55,791 nt of DNA from Temnopleurus reevesii (taxonomy: Eukaryota > Echinodermata > Echinoidea > Temnopleuroida > Temnopleuridae): positions 72,219 through 128,009 of the forward strand of contig BQKZ01000343.1 in the NCBI GenBank assembly GCA_036244855.1, read 5' to 3'. Position 1 is the first letter of the stretch. The number at the start of each line of letters is the position of its first letter. The notes below the pieces were generated by a model. The model saw nothing but the letters and a program-made list of their open reading frames with translations, had not been told where the DNA came from and searched no databases. Below are positions 1 through 11,483 of this stretch, piece after piece. The position numbers and the translations under genes are program-made.

Positions 1-285
1 CCCCCCCCCCCCCTCCTCCTCCACCCCTTACAATAAAGATAAATAAACCCTCTTTCTTTCTTATCTCTTTCTGTTGCTCCCCTATCTTTAATTCTCCTTT
101 GTTTTCCATTTTCTTTGGTACAGCTTAATTTCTATTTCTTCATCTCTCTCTGTTTTTCCACTTTTTTCTTGTTTCTTTTTGCAAGATACATGTAAATCTG
201 TATCCCTTCGTTCATCTTCTTCTATTCATCTTGTGCCTATTTCTTCATCTCTTCCCAATTCTCCTTCTCCTCTCCTCATATCTTC
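1..285. repeat. C13 run and polypyrimidine tract
   Basis: The window opens with 13 C residues and then about 270 bp made mostly of C and T on the plus strand (CTTTCTTTC, CTCCTTTG and similar). It is low-complexity DNA with no recognisable coding potential. The homopolymer at the very start may mark a contig edge. Confidence 0.85.
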
Positions 286-490
286 CAAAGATTGTACACA
301 CTACTACACACAGAAGCAGAGATAGATGAATTATATACTGCAGGAATGCAGTGTTTATTTGGACTGGCTTCAAGAACTTGTTTTGCGTTTTTACCTGGTC
401 CAGTTTGGCCTTTGTGAGATTTACCTGTCCTTATGGGGCTAGATAGTCTGGTCTCTGTGAGGTTAATATGTACCAACTCGGTGCATGAGT

Positions 491-716
491 AGTCTGTGGG
501 TACAGACCATTGGCTTCTGTTTAAAAATGTGCAAAGTGCATATTACAGTGTCTGCAGTCACAGACTATACTGAAGCTCAATTAGCAGGGGGAAGGAGGTC
601 ACTTCAAGAGTGGAAGGAGTCTCAGACTGCAGACACATGATTACACAGGACACCCCCTAACACAGGACATATGATGCACATTGCAAACCAAAGCTTAGAG
701 TCTGTATCTGCAGACT
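491..716. repeat. Cluster of four AGTCT-N8-AGACT inverted repeats
   Basis: Copies start at 491 (last base C), 549 (first base T), 618 (last base A) and 699 (perfect), each exactly 18 bp long with arms 8 bp apart. Start-to-start spacings are 58, 69 and 81 bp. The sequence between them does not repeat clearly, so this is not a simple tandem array. The same motif recurs across the window; function unknown. Confidence 0.75.
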
Positions 717-1300
717 AGTTTACAAATTTTGTGAGGGAATGCATGGGGTAGTGTATGGGGGTCAAGGGAAGTTGGGGGGGGGGGGGGTATCACTTCATGT
801 TTAGCCAGGGAGGATCCCTGGTTTAGCCTATCCCTGGATCTTTCAGAACCTGGAATCTCGTGTTTTGTCCGAGCGCTATCGCCACCTTTCAGCACTTCTG
901 TAATATTGGACAGTTGGGCGACTTCCAAGCGTAACTGGATTTAATGGGAAAACCACCACCAGCCCATCTACAGTATCATCTCAATATACTCTTTTACCAT
1001 CTATTAGGCCCATATGACTACAAAGAAGGAATGATGAGACAAAGGCTTCGGGAGAAACACAATTAAACAACAAATTAATGAATAAGCAAATATTTTTGCA
1101 TGCAGATATCTGTATAGATATAACAATATATATAATGAAATGTAGTATGCAAATTAAATAAATCCCTCTAGTACTGATATATATAAGCTATTTCAAATAT
1201 TCTTTTCATCTTTAGGAATAATAAAAGAATAATTATGGAAGTTTGACCAACCATAAATTCTTATTTCTAACATCAAGATCTCAATCTGCCCGACCCCAGC
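717..1300. other. Non-coding DNA with a G14 run
   Basis: A run of 14 G (774-787) is followed by ordinary AT-rich sequence with no gene, RNA or repeat that I recognise. Confidence 0.5.
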
Positions 1301-1780
1301 ATCCACAACTTTGAATAGATACCCCTGCAAAATATTGCTTATAAAACACCTCCAACTGAATATCCATGTCAAAAATCAACATCAATTTTGTTCAAAACTA
1401 CCTTTAAATATAGATGAATCTCTAATATTGATTAATTTGCATGCTTCAGAAAAAAAGCATGAAAATGTTACTGGAATACGACCCAACATGAAACACACGT
1501 CATCAACCGACGCACCTCCCGCTAAAAAACAGAGCAAATGTCGTCATTGCATGAAAGAAACCGAGAGAGTAGGCTAATGAAAACCTCATTATCAATTGAT
1601 GTATATGATCAATGGCTGGATGAAAGTCAAAGGAAATTATGCGTCCTCTGTCCAGCAGCAAACGCTCATCAAAATGAACAGCTTCGAGCTCATTAATCAG
1701 TATTCTATGTCAATGGTTATAGGTCGCAATAGAGCAGCGCCAATAAAGGATATTAAAGAAGTGATTAATGAGGGTTCGTA

Positions 1781-2243
1781 AGGCAGACAAAAAATTTGTT
1801 TGGATGCCCAAGAAACCCCCAGAAAATGCACCCACTTGAACATTCGTTTTTAGAATTTAAATTAGAAATAATCAAAGAATTTTTTTGGAAGACATGAGAA
1901 ATATAACATGAACAGCCATTTTCATTTTCAAAAAAAATATCAATAAATGTATGAAATACAACCTGAAAATTTTCGACTAGATTTAAAATATTACAAATTA
2001 TAGGAAGATATGAGAAATATAACCTGAACAGTCATCTTCAGTAAAATTCTAAAAAAACATGTATGAAATAAAACTTGATATGCCATTTTCTGACAATTAA
2101 GGTTTTTTTTCTTCATTGTGTAAGTCTTATTTTCTTTATGAAATCTGTTAAAAAAATTTAGAAAATAGATTATAAGAAAAACTTTCTTAGACGCAATTTT
2201 TCAAGAAAAGGCATTCTCCGGCATCCAAATATATTTTTTGCCT
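1781..2243. mobile_element. Possible inverted-repeat element with internal duplication
   Basis: The left end AGGCAGACAAAAAATTTG continues to TGGATGCC; the right end (2220-2243) starts GGCATCCAAAT and ends TTTTTTGCCT, its approximate reverse complement. Inside, a word of the form GGAAGAYATGAGAAATATAA followed by C-rich CMTGAACAG occurs at 1887 and again at 2003, a period of about 116 bp. A 21-bp word (AGTGATTAATGA plus 9 further bases, 3 mismatches) lies just before the left end (1760-1780) and again at 2265-2285. It is probably a decayed non-autonomous element; the class is unknown. Confidence 0.4.
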
Positions 2244-2537
2244 AAATGATATTAGACTTAGAGTAGTGATTAATGATGCTTCATAATAGAGGCCTACAGT
2301 ATCTTCTGCATTTGAAGAGAATATACGCAGACTAACTTGACCTTCATATCATGCTCGGTTTTTAGAAATATGAAGTGGAAAAAGTAGGACAAAAGCGGGT
2401 AATTTGTGAAGTCTATGAAAGCTTTGTCAATGAAAAGCTCTATGCAACACTGTAGGAAGCTCCCTGCTGCGGTAAATTACATCAAATGACCTCTACGTTT
2501 CCAAAGAAATACATCTATATTCTCCACTCTCCATTCT

Positions 2538-2637
2538 GTTATTTCTTTTTCTGCTCTGTAGCGCATAGGGATATATGCTATATGGCATTGGCTATGTGTT
2601 ATGCGCTATATAAGAACTGAATATTATTATTATTATG
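2538..2637 (+). mobile_element. SINE-like 3' tail, second family (copy 1)
   Basis: The sequence runs from GTTATTTC through GCATAGGG to GCGCTATATAAGAACTGAAT and then an ATT microsatellite. The same order of words is found at 46662-46752, so it is a dispersed repeat. The GCGCTATATAA-(ATT)n end is typical of 3' tails of invertebrate SINEs. No tRNA-like head is visible, so this copy is 5' truncated. Confidence 0.55.
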
Positions 2638-3052
2638 TGAGGGGCCTGGGTTCATCAAACTTAAGGGCATTGTATAAAATTACTTTTGTTTAAGAGTTCT
2701 AAAATGCTATTTTTATTGTTGATGGTGTTAATAAACTAAGCAGTGAAATTATAAGGTGATACATTTTATTCAATTTTCATTGATATTTTAATAACGCCTG
2801 TATAACTTTCTCTTTTTGGGGGGGCATTCTTTGTAGCTTTTTGTCCAATTTGGATGTAATAGCATTGGTCAAACAGCTTGTCTTGATTATTTCTTTTTGA
2901 TGAAAAATTATATAATTTTGTGACAATATCTGTAAAAAATGATTGGAGTTTGTTATTAACGGTACATTCTGTAGAATCCTTGAGGCCGATTTGCAATTTC
3001 AGGCAGTCATAATTATTTTTTTAAAGTTAGGATGAAATACCTGCATATTATA

Positions 3053-3330
3053 GATACAGTACTTGTAAAAGCCAATATTCTTGCGCACATAGTAACTATA
3101 CATCCATAGACAACACCTATATTGTTTCCTTAAAAAATAATAGAGTTCACATGTGTCTAAAGGCTACTTTTTTCTATTTCCCTGAGATGGTCACAATACA
3201 AAGGTATCCCTGGATAAGAAAATACAAATTACACTGTACATAATCATTCTTATCCTACCACATGGAATTTGCAAAATACAAGCAAAATTAGCAAAATTAA
3301 AACCCTGCAAAAATTTCAGCTCATATAATG
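3053..3330. mobile_element. Palindromic MITE family A, copy 1
   Basis: It begins with ACAGTACTTGTAAAAGCC, AATATT and ends with GCAAAATTAGCAAAATTAAA, then CTGCAAAAATTTCAGC. This matches the ends of the better-preserved copy at 11484-11690. The interior is longer than in other copies by roughly 70 bp, so it may hold an insertion. Non-autonomous: no coding sequence. Confidence 0.6.
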
Positions 3331-3881
3331 CACTTGTACATCAACGTGATCCATAGAAGCCCTAGTCAAGCTAATTCCTTTGCCCAGCTTCATTTCTTTC
3401 CCCTAAATGAACAGTGGGCGTATAATTCGTATCGAATCTTTCGTTGCCATGGCAATTTATTCTCAAGACTAAAGAAAAGAAAGAGAGAAATGGCCAAAAG
3501 GTTTCTCAGACAAAATCAAGAAATACAAATTTGATGTTTGCTGTTAACGTAATGTAGTGCTATGTGCAACTGTATTATGCCTGAAGCTAGCTCAAAGTAA
3601 GCTTTAATAAGGCACTTCAATATTGGCCCTTACTTCAATTATGTTTTCATCTTTTCATTTGGCTACATAAAGCTTTCAAAAGAACGGGAGATGCAATAAC
3701 TATAGAAAAATGTGGAATTTATTTCATGAACTTTGGTATGATGTTTAATGTGAGAGCTACCTTGACTCAGAGATCTTTCAAGATTATACCGAACAAATAT
3801 TGCTTGCTATCGATTATCAAACCAAGAGCAAATTCAATAGTTGATGTAATATTTGGATCATAATTACTTGCTCTATTCATG

Positions 3882-4380
3882 TCATTGCAGCCATAGGATG
3901 ATGAATCATGGAATGAGTATACTATTTTTTTTTTAAATTGTGTATTTAGCTGTGATTAATATCAATTTTCCCTTCCATTGCTGAAATGAGATGATACATT
4001 TTAAAGTGAGCGAGACATCAGATGACCCCTATTTTGTGCAGTTCTGTGAATATTCATTTTGCTTTCATTGCCAAAACATCCAATGACCACTGGTGGCGTG
4101 AACGCTACTTGCTCCAGTCTATGAAGCCTGTCATTGCGGCCATAGGATGTTGAGTTATGAGATGAGTATGCCCTTTTTTTTAATTGTGTAGAACTATGAA
4201 TAGTCATATTCCATTAATTGCAAAAACAAGATAATATACTTGAAAATGAGCTATACATCAACATTTTAAACGGACCTAGACATCCAATGACCCCTGGCGG
4301 CATGAACGCTACTTGCTCTAGTCCATGAAGCCTGTCATTGCGGCCATAGGATGTTGAGTTATGGGACGAGTATGTCAAGA
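3882..4380. repeat. Tandem repeat, about 200-250 bp unit, three copies
   Basis: The word TCATTGCRGCCATAGGATG recurs at about 3882, 4131 and 4337, and CATCCAATGACCMCTGG recurs at 4077 and 4281, each followed by GAACGCTACTTGCTC. The last two copies are the most alike. There is no coding potential and no recognisable family. Confidence 0.75.
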
Positions 4381-4424
4381 ATGCAGCGTGAATTATGTAC
4401 CTATCCTATTCATCTCTCTCTTCC

Positions 4425-4830
4425 ATACCTCCAGAGTATGGACGCTCGAAAGTGCTATCATATTCTTATATGTTGTGTGCGGAGCGAATTCTGTATCTGA
4501 TACACAAAATTTGGGGTCATCTCTCTTCTATACCTCCAAAATATGGAGCCCTTGAAGTGCTATCAACAGGAAATAAATGTTTGATTCTATTCTATTCAAC
4601 AGATCGTGTGTGCCGAGGATTTTGTAACAAGGTTGGGAAGTTGTAATCTGGGATACAAAATTTGGGGTCATCTCCACTCCATACCTCCAGAATATGGAGG
4701 CCCTAAAGTGTTATAAAGAATAGGTCTGGGAATTTTGTAAACAGGTTGGGAAGTTGTCATTTGGGACACAAAATTTGGGGGTCATACCTCCAAAATATGG
4801 AGGCCCTGAAGTGCCATCAGAAACAGCATG
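4425..4830. repeat. Tandem array with ATACCTCCARAATATGGAGG core, four copies
   Basis: The core starts at 4425, 4530, 4681 and 4784 and is usually preceded by ACAAAATTTGGGGTCAT and followed by a variant of CCCTGAAGTGCTATCA. The core is itself a short hairpin (CCTCCA ... TGGAGG). It abuts the array at 3882-4380, giving almost 1 kb of local duplication. Confidence 0.75.
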
Positions 4831-4930
4831 TTACAATAATATCACTTTTTAGTAAACGTCCATCGTTGTGTAACTGAAATTTCCTAATTAAAATTCTTTA
4901 CTCTTGATACATCTCAATTCACTGTCCAGA

Positions 4931-5067
4931 GTCGCATTTCATAAGACTGGTGACCCTTTCTTAGGTGGAATACAGCACCAGGGGTTATCATATTGAGTGC
5001 AGGAAAGGGTCAGTAGTCGATCGTACAGTTGTGCTTACCTCTACGAACCACATCATGAAACACAACC
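4931..5067. mobile_element. Fold-back MITE family C, diverged copy
   Basis: The words GTTATCAT, TTGAGT, GAAAGGGTCA and CTACGAAC, then ATGAAACACAACC at the end, occur in the same order as in the well-preserved copy at 42886-43048. The left half holds the opposing strand (GCATTTCATAAGACTGGTGA). It has no coding content. Confidence 0.6.
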
Positions 5068-5777
5068 ATGATTAATATTTATTCATATCTTCAGGAGTCT
5101 TGAACTTGTTATACTATGCAGTCAAGTACTTACATGTCTTGAAGGGAAATGCATTTTGTCTGACCGAAAACGACTAGCTAGTCTATGGGCGCAGACTTTT
5201 ACTCTACATATCACTCGAATAAACTACATTTCATCCAATGTCTCAAGGGAAGCCCATCACAGGTTACAGATAATTACGTGAACAGAGGAGATAAATACTT
5301 CCTTGGAAGCATACACCATCGTAAGACTCTTCAGAATCTCTACTTGCAAAAAGAAAAACCAGATCTGGGTCTGGATTTGGAGACTTGTGACTGGCTAGTG
5401 GAGGGATTGGCCCCCAGTGCGGCCCCCACCGGGGTGCCAGCCGAGATGAATGATTCTGACTCTCTAAATTATCACTGAACATTGAAATGCCAATGAACTT
5501 GTAGCCTCACCTAAAGGCTATCGGCATTTCCTTCCTGTGTAGTGGGTTACGTGTTCACATATCAAGAAATCAATGAGAAGGCCTGGAGAAGGTCCTTAAA
5601 AATGAAGGCAAAATTTTAAATGTGGAAGCTCACTACGTGTAACCAATGCCATAATCTTTTGGCAGCAGAGGTAATTCTGCATAAAGAGAAGAAGAAATGA
5701 GGAAGCTATTTTGAACAAATCACACACTGATGAGGCTAATGAAGCCAACAAAAATCGCTATCCTACTTTCCCCGACA
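5068..5777. other. Unassigned DNA with one AGTCT-N8-AGACT copy
   Basis: A perfect AGTCT-N8-AGACT motif is at 5180-5197. A 97-codon plus-strand frame (5185-5478) and a frame on the other strand overlap here, but neither resembles a protein I know and neither has visible splice or start context, so I do not call a gene. Confidence 0.4.
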
Positions 5778-5990
5778 CCCCCCCCCCCCCCCATACACAC
5801 ACAAAAAAAAAATTAAATTAGTCTACTACCTTTCATAGGAAAGGATAACCACCCCCCTCTCCACACACACACACACACATTTTAAATTAGGTCTACTACC
5901 TTTCATAGGAAAGTATAACCACCCCCCTCTCCACACACACACACACACACACACACACAAATTCAAATCAGGTCTATCATCTTTCAAAGG
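5778..5990. repeat. C15 run and three-copy repeat with (CA)n tracts
   Basis: C15 (5778-5792) is followed by a short repeat starting GTCTACTACCTTTCATAGGA at 5821 and GTCTACTACC at 5891, then a diverged third copy at about 5972. Each of the first two ends in CCACCCCCCTCTCCACACAC and a CA microsatellite, so the unit of about 70 bp and the microsatellite were duplicated together. Confidence 0.8.
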
Positions 5991-6944
5991 AAAGAGCATG
6001 ATAAAAGAACATCCGACGCAGGAAATATACACTGGATAATAGGTGGCGAATGAATCCTATGAACTCTATTGTTCTCTATTAAAAGGTCAACGAAATAAAG
6101 GATAATGAAATACAAATTTATGATAAACTGTATGGCTCACATCACTAGGAATAAAGACAGACAGAAAATTGACAAAATGGATAATATTCACTCTAATAGA
6201 CAAAAAGATATACCCATTCCAGCATTTATACAAATATCATATAGCAGGTGTCGCAGACATATTCACCTGTATGAGTAGATATTTGATCATCTACATTCAT
6301 TTTGAGGGGATAAAGAAGTGTCATTTGTGTTGTCCACTTTCAATGTATGTCATATTTTTGTGCATAATAATCCAATCACAGTAATTTACGTGATAAAAAA
6401 AAATCGTCATTTAGAGAAGAAAATAGATGTCCTTCGACATAATCAAATTCGAAGTAGAAGTGGCTATAAAGCCTAGATATGAATGTATTTCGAAAGTTAC
6501 TGAAGACCTACTCTAAAACATAATGAAGAGCAAAAAAGTTGATTTTTTTTTAAGGTATACATTAAAAGAAAATAACCTTCATCGGAGAAACCATATTCTC
6601 TCACGTGGGATTTGATCACTAAAAATCCACGTGACTCAATCCTGCCTTACATCATTTATTATGACTGGTACTATTATCAATATCAATAAATTTTAATGAC
6701 ATAATAGGCAATAGATAAAGACTTATCTAATCATTTTTAACTGTTCTCCTGACTGAACTGGATACGCCACAACAATGGCGGGCATATTTTCTCAATGAAT
6801 AAGTAATCTGGCATGTTTGGATAATGGGTCATTGTCTCGTTCACTTGTTCAAGGAAAGTCATATGGTGTGAAAAGCTTATTGTGATGAATAAAAGTTTGA
6901 CTCCGCTTCTGAGAAAATCTGGCTTTGTGAGCCAAAAAAACCCA
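5991..6944. other. AT-rich DNA without recognised features
   Basis: Short frames are present but have no recognisable homology. I see no RNA gene, no clear repeat and no exon signal. Confidence 0.4.
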
Positions 6945-7545
6945 CATGATAGAAAGATAGAGATAGAGAGAAACAGACAGGATGAGGAAGGAAGAAAGAG
7001 AAAAGGAGAAGATAGACAATAGAGAGACAGAAGATGAGACATTGTATAATCAATATATGCAAGATAGATAGAGAGAAACAGATGGGGAAAAGCAGGGGAA
7101 ATAATGGGAAGGAGTAAGATAGGAAGAGGGAAGGAGGTACAAAGAGAGAGAGGGAAAATGACAGAAGAGACATACAGGAAAGACGAGGGTGAAATATAGA
7201 ATTGGGATGAATAGAAGGAGAATGCTGGAGAATACAGAGATGGAGAGAAGCAGGGGAAGAAATAGGAATCAGAGAGAAAACGAGGGAGAGAGAGAGCGGG
7301 AGAGAGAAGGTGAGAGGAGAAGGTGAGAGAAGAAGGTGAGAGAAGAAGGTGAGAGAAGAAAGGGAGAGAGAGGGAGTGTGGCATTAGAGAGAAGTGAAAG
7401 TACCAAAGACAGATAGTGAGACAGCAAAATAGAAGAGAATGGGAGGGAGGGAGTGTAGGAGAAGGAAAAGGAAGATAGAAAGTGAGACAGTGAAATAAAA
7501 ATTTGGCAAGATGGAAAAATGTAGAGGGAAAGAAAGGACAATTAA
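6945..7545. repeat. Long purine tract (plus strand), 0.6 kb
   Basis: Almost all A and G on the plus strand, with AGAGAGAG runs and a four-unit minisatellite GGTGAGAGAAGAA at 7310-7360. The long open frame that crosses it on the minus strand (6737-7582) is an artefact of the CT-rich complement and encodes only Ser/Leu/Phe/Pro runs. Such tracts can form triplex (H-DNA) structures. Confidence 0.85.
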
Positions 7546-8630
7546 GATAGACAGGTAAAATAGATATTGAGATAACGCACACCGAATCACAGTATAAACA
7601 GTCACAGATATTCCAATCATCAAATCAACAAACACAAAACTCTATATATGGGGCACACACTTAAATCAATTCCCTGTGTAGTCATTTTTCCGGACAAGAC
7701 ATTGGGGTGAATGAACTAGAGGTCATCAGCTCAAGCCCCCCTCTGGAGATGAATATTCTGCACCCCTGCTCCGTGCATAACTCTGCTTCAATTTACCTGC
7801 TCAGATTATGCAGGGAATTGTGGATTATGTAAAAGGCAACACCATTATGAACCAGATCACGAGCACTCAGGTCACTGAATTTTTGGTACAAGCAAAATCA
7901 TAGCATATCTTCGGTACAAGCGGAATCATGTCATATATTCCATGATATCTATTTTAAAATCATTTTCATTATATTAACCTAAATTTCAATCTAAATCCTC
8001 ATTATGACTACTAAAAATCTATTTGGAACTATTATGGAAGTATATTTGATGCATAAATAATTCATGAATAGCTTTTATCTGCAAGGAACATTATGATCAA
8101 ATGATATTGGAAATAATATGCATTTATGTTTCTTGGAATATGTACCTATAATTACATTTACAGCTTCTGAGAAGGAAGAATAAATCAATCACATTTGAAG
8201 AAGACTTGTGGTGATGATTATGAAAAATGAGAACTCCTATAAGTTATAACATCCTGGATGAAACAGAAGAACAATATAAATATCTTTAAGAATTCTATCT
8301 TCTTGAAATCAGATGAGCAATATCATATAATATACTGGTAGACCAGTAAAAAATAATAAAACATAAAGCATGGGGTGAGTTTAATTATAATTAGTCAATT
8401 TCTTTTCTCCCCACTCCAAGTTATAGTCGAACGTTCAAGGACGAGGAAAATTAGTATGTAATAAAAACTGGCAATCTGGATACAAAATGAATGAAGTATC
8501 GTTTAATTAGTCCATCTATCATATATATCTCTGGTAAACATTGTACTCCAATATTTCACAACATATTTATTAAATAAAGAGAACTGCTGAAACTTCTTAT
8601 CCAATAATGGAGAGCTCTGGAGTAAAATGC
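7546..8630. other. AT-rich DNA without recognised features
   Basis: I found no gene, RNA or repeat family in this stretch beyond short A/T-rich runs. Confidence 0.4.
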
Positions 8631-8732
8631 AGTAAAAAAAGGAGCTTGAGCTTTCGATCCTAGCAGAATCTATAAGCAAAATAACAAGGAAATGAAGTGA
8701 ACACACAAGTAAGCTCAAGCTCCTTTTTTACT
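8631..8732. repeat. Hairpin: 22-bp inverted repeat with 58-bp loop
   Basis: The left arm (8631-8652) reads AGTAAAAAAAGGAGCTTGAG then CT. The right arm (8711-8732) is its reverse complement but for one A in the homopolymer. It may be a small fold-back element. The loop is long for a microRNA precursor, so I do not call one. Confidence 0.7.
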
Positions 8733-9435
8733 TCAACATATTTATTAGACATCAGGATTGGGCCAGATTGACCAGTTCATTCTGATGAAAAAAAAAATAA
8801 CCTCCTCGTTTGACTCTGATGCGTACTTTGACGGAGTATTCTTCCGAATATCTAATACATCATATTTTCCTCCATCTTTAATTGGGGCCATGCATCAATG
8901 TGAGCGATGATGGGGACATGTGACCTTGGAAGGGGATACTTGGGAGCGCTATTGAAATGAACTCAAGCGAGTGATGAGACGAACGAACGATGCTGCCGCT
9001 GCTGCCTATTTGAGGAGCAATGCCCTGTAAGGATGAACTATCGCAGTACTTTAATTAAGCTGATATTTTAGCGTATATAAATTTCAGCGAATTCACAAAT
9101 TCATCTTTTGAAAGAGCATATTACGCAATACAGTTCTCTCAACTCCTTAACAGAAAAAGAGTAATTATTTGTTGAAAGAGAGGAAAGAAACCGTATTATC
9201 CATAGGACTACGTAGTATAATAATAAAAGGAAAATATGAAAACTCTTTTGAAATGGCCATGAAAGTTTCTCAAAGTATTAAGAAAAAAAAAATCGTATTC
9301 TTTCCTCAAAATTCCTAATGGTTGGGAGGTCAAACAATAGATTGGCTTCACAATGAGGGAAAATTCTAGCAAATTCACAGAAATAAAACCCCAGGGAAAA
9401 TTTCATCTTATAAAGAGGCTCATGCAGAGTACAAT

Positions 9436-9596
9436 TTCATTTGATGAAGGCCAATATTACCATTTCAAAAATAACCATTTTCTATATCTTACATGTATGA
9501 TTTCTTCATTAAAGACATTTTTAAATTCTCATCACTTGATGGAGGCCAACAATAGCATTAGAAACATCTATTTTACATGTATGATTTCTTCATTAT
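9436..9596. repeat. Two-copy direct repeat, about 80-90 bp
   Basis: ACTTGATGGAGGCCAA-type sequence followed by ACATGTATGATTTCTTCATT occurs at 9436-9513 and 9527-9596; a third partial ACATGTGTTTTCTTCATTA follows. Local tandem duplication. Confidence 0.65.
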
Positions 9597-9834
9597 AATT
9601 ACATGTGTTTTCTTCATTATGGTAGAGAATATCCTCAACCTATTATTTCATCCTCCCCAATACCTTTTAATAAAGAGCAAGGCTTAATTGAAAAATATGT
9701 TCCATGATCAATAGTTCAGTGACAAGGAATAGAAATTCAAGTATATCATCCCTGTTTCATATAAATGCTCGAGAGACATAACATAAATAATCATTGCACA
9801 CCTTCTCGAATGTTGTCATAATAAATTACATACA

Positions 9835-10030
9835 CGTATGCAAATGGAAAGTATGCATTACAGCCATTGTTTCGTTCTGAGAGACACGGATGGTCTCGAA
9901 ATGCAACCGAACTCGCATGAACTTGGGGTAGCGAGACCTTCATCGTCGCAACCTACGACTGCCTGGATGGTCTCTTCTGACGTCATCCAATCCCAATCAA
10001 TTCCTAGCACACCATATTCCTGACGCTCAA
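9835..10030. promoter_or_regulatory. Candidate regulatory element with octamer and CRE
   Basis: A GC-richer, CpG-retaining island in AT-rich surroundings. It holds an octamer ATGCAAAT (9838-9845, POU type), CCATTGTTTCG (Sox-like) and a perfect palindromic CRE TGACGTCA (9978-9985). The same octamer plus CRE pairing occurs at 49457-49630. Conservation is not tested, so this is a candidate only. Confidence 0.3.
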
Positions 10031-10475
10031 ACGCAGAAATATGGGGCTTTATATAGACCCGACAAAGTTGACCTTGGGAGCTATATATACATTCATGAAG
10101 GCCTCGTTGCCAATGTCAAAGCTGGACTGTTCATGGTTTGTGGGTAAAATGCATGGGAAAGAACACATGTGGGGCAAGATTAGCACTCAAGATGAATAGC
10201 TGGGTTCATATCTGACACATCAAAATAAACATTCCCACGTACTTGGGATGAATTTCTGTGTTGAATTTGAAATTGCAATCACAAATGGTCATTAAAGCTT
10301 ATGACATTTTCAGATTTAACTATCAAACCACTCCAAGAAAGGTTAAACATTTGAAATGTTACAACTGCAATTCTAAAATAAATGCACATTTAGCTTTGAG
10401 AAAATCAAATAAGGATAACCAATTCTGATGAAGCCATTTTCATTTTCTGTTATTAAGGTTATATAATAATTTTGT

Positions 10476-10498
10476 TTGTGTGTGTGTGTGTGTGTGTG
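10476..10498. repeat. (TG)n microsatellite
   Basis: About eleven TG units in a row; no other feature attached. Confidence 0.9.
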
Positions 10499-11070
10499 AT
10501 TAGATAGTGTCAGACGCAGCGTAAAAATATACGCGAAGGCAAAGGGCAATTAGCCCCCTATATCTCAGAAATAGCCCCCTGTGAGCTCCAAAATAGCCCA
10601 CACATAATGTATTACTGGGGATATTTTCATGAGGAAAATGTAAAAAGAGCTCTCCTAAATTAAATTGGGAAAAAATGTAAGTTTTATCCTGGTCAGATGT
10701 TATCAAAAAGACAAAATAAATAAGAAAACAAAGAAAACAGTAAATGAATGACAGTAAAGATGGAGAATAAGTATTAGAGGGCCTATATGTTTTAAAGGAA
10801 AGATGGAACATATACTTCAAACTGTGAAGTTCAACATGATAGCCAGGTAATGCCTATAACATCTGTCTCGAAAGATGCGCTCTGTTACGGAGTCTAAATT
10901 TAGGCGGTGGATAATTAAAATAGGAATGAACTTTGTGTAAAATCAAACACAGCCCCCTTGACAAGACAGGGGTCTTCCACATATGCCTAAATATTATGTG
11001 ACAACAGTGTTTGTAAAATAGCAGCTTCAGCCAGTGCTATTAAAATTTCAACAATTGCTTACAACAAAAA
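10499..11070. other. DNA without recognised features
   Basis: A 106-codon minus-strand frame (10500-10820) crosses it but shows no recognisable domain or biased codon use. I see nothing else. Confidence 0.4.
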
Positions 11071-11076
11071 TCATCT

Positions 11077-11205
11077 TATTTTCATAAATTCATTGGATCT
11101 ACATATTCAAAGATGATTAGAAAATGATAAATATAAATGATATTTTCATAAGTTCATAGGTTCTAATCATCAAAGATGATTTAAAAAAATGATAACTATA
11201 TATGA
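11077..11205. repeat. Two-copy tandem repeat, 64-bp unit
   Basis: TATTTTCATAARTTCAT begins both units (11077 and 11141), and CAAAGATGATT plus AAAATGATAA follow in both. AT-rich local duplication. Confidence 0.75.
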
Positions 11206-11483
11206 TAAGTGTTCTACTGAATGAAATCAATTCTAATCACATCTAAAAAAATTTCAAACATTTGACGTACACAAGGTAAATAAAATTTTCTCTCTTTTCT
11301 CTCGATGCAAAATCTTAATTTGTATATCACTTTGGTATATGAAATTAACCCAAAATTACTTTATCCGAAGGAGTTGGAAGCAAATAAACACCTTGTTCAC
11401 GATTGATGCATGGTACATGAAACCAAGTTGGGATACGTGCGTTGCTTTTTTAATGCATGCGCAACCCTTTTGTGCATTTGCTT

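Noticed and set aside
1311..1781. Two consecutive plus-strand frames with Cys/His-containing words
   Set aside because: Considered a decayed transposase exon with a zinc-finger-like motif, but the frame is broken and the Cys/His spacing matches no finger I can name.
6737..7582. 281-codon minus-strand frame
   Set aside because: Lies over a GA-rich tract; the translation is almost only Ser, Leu, Phe and Pro. Low-complexity artefact.
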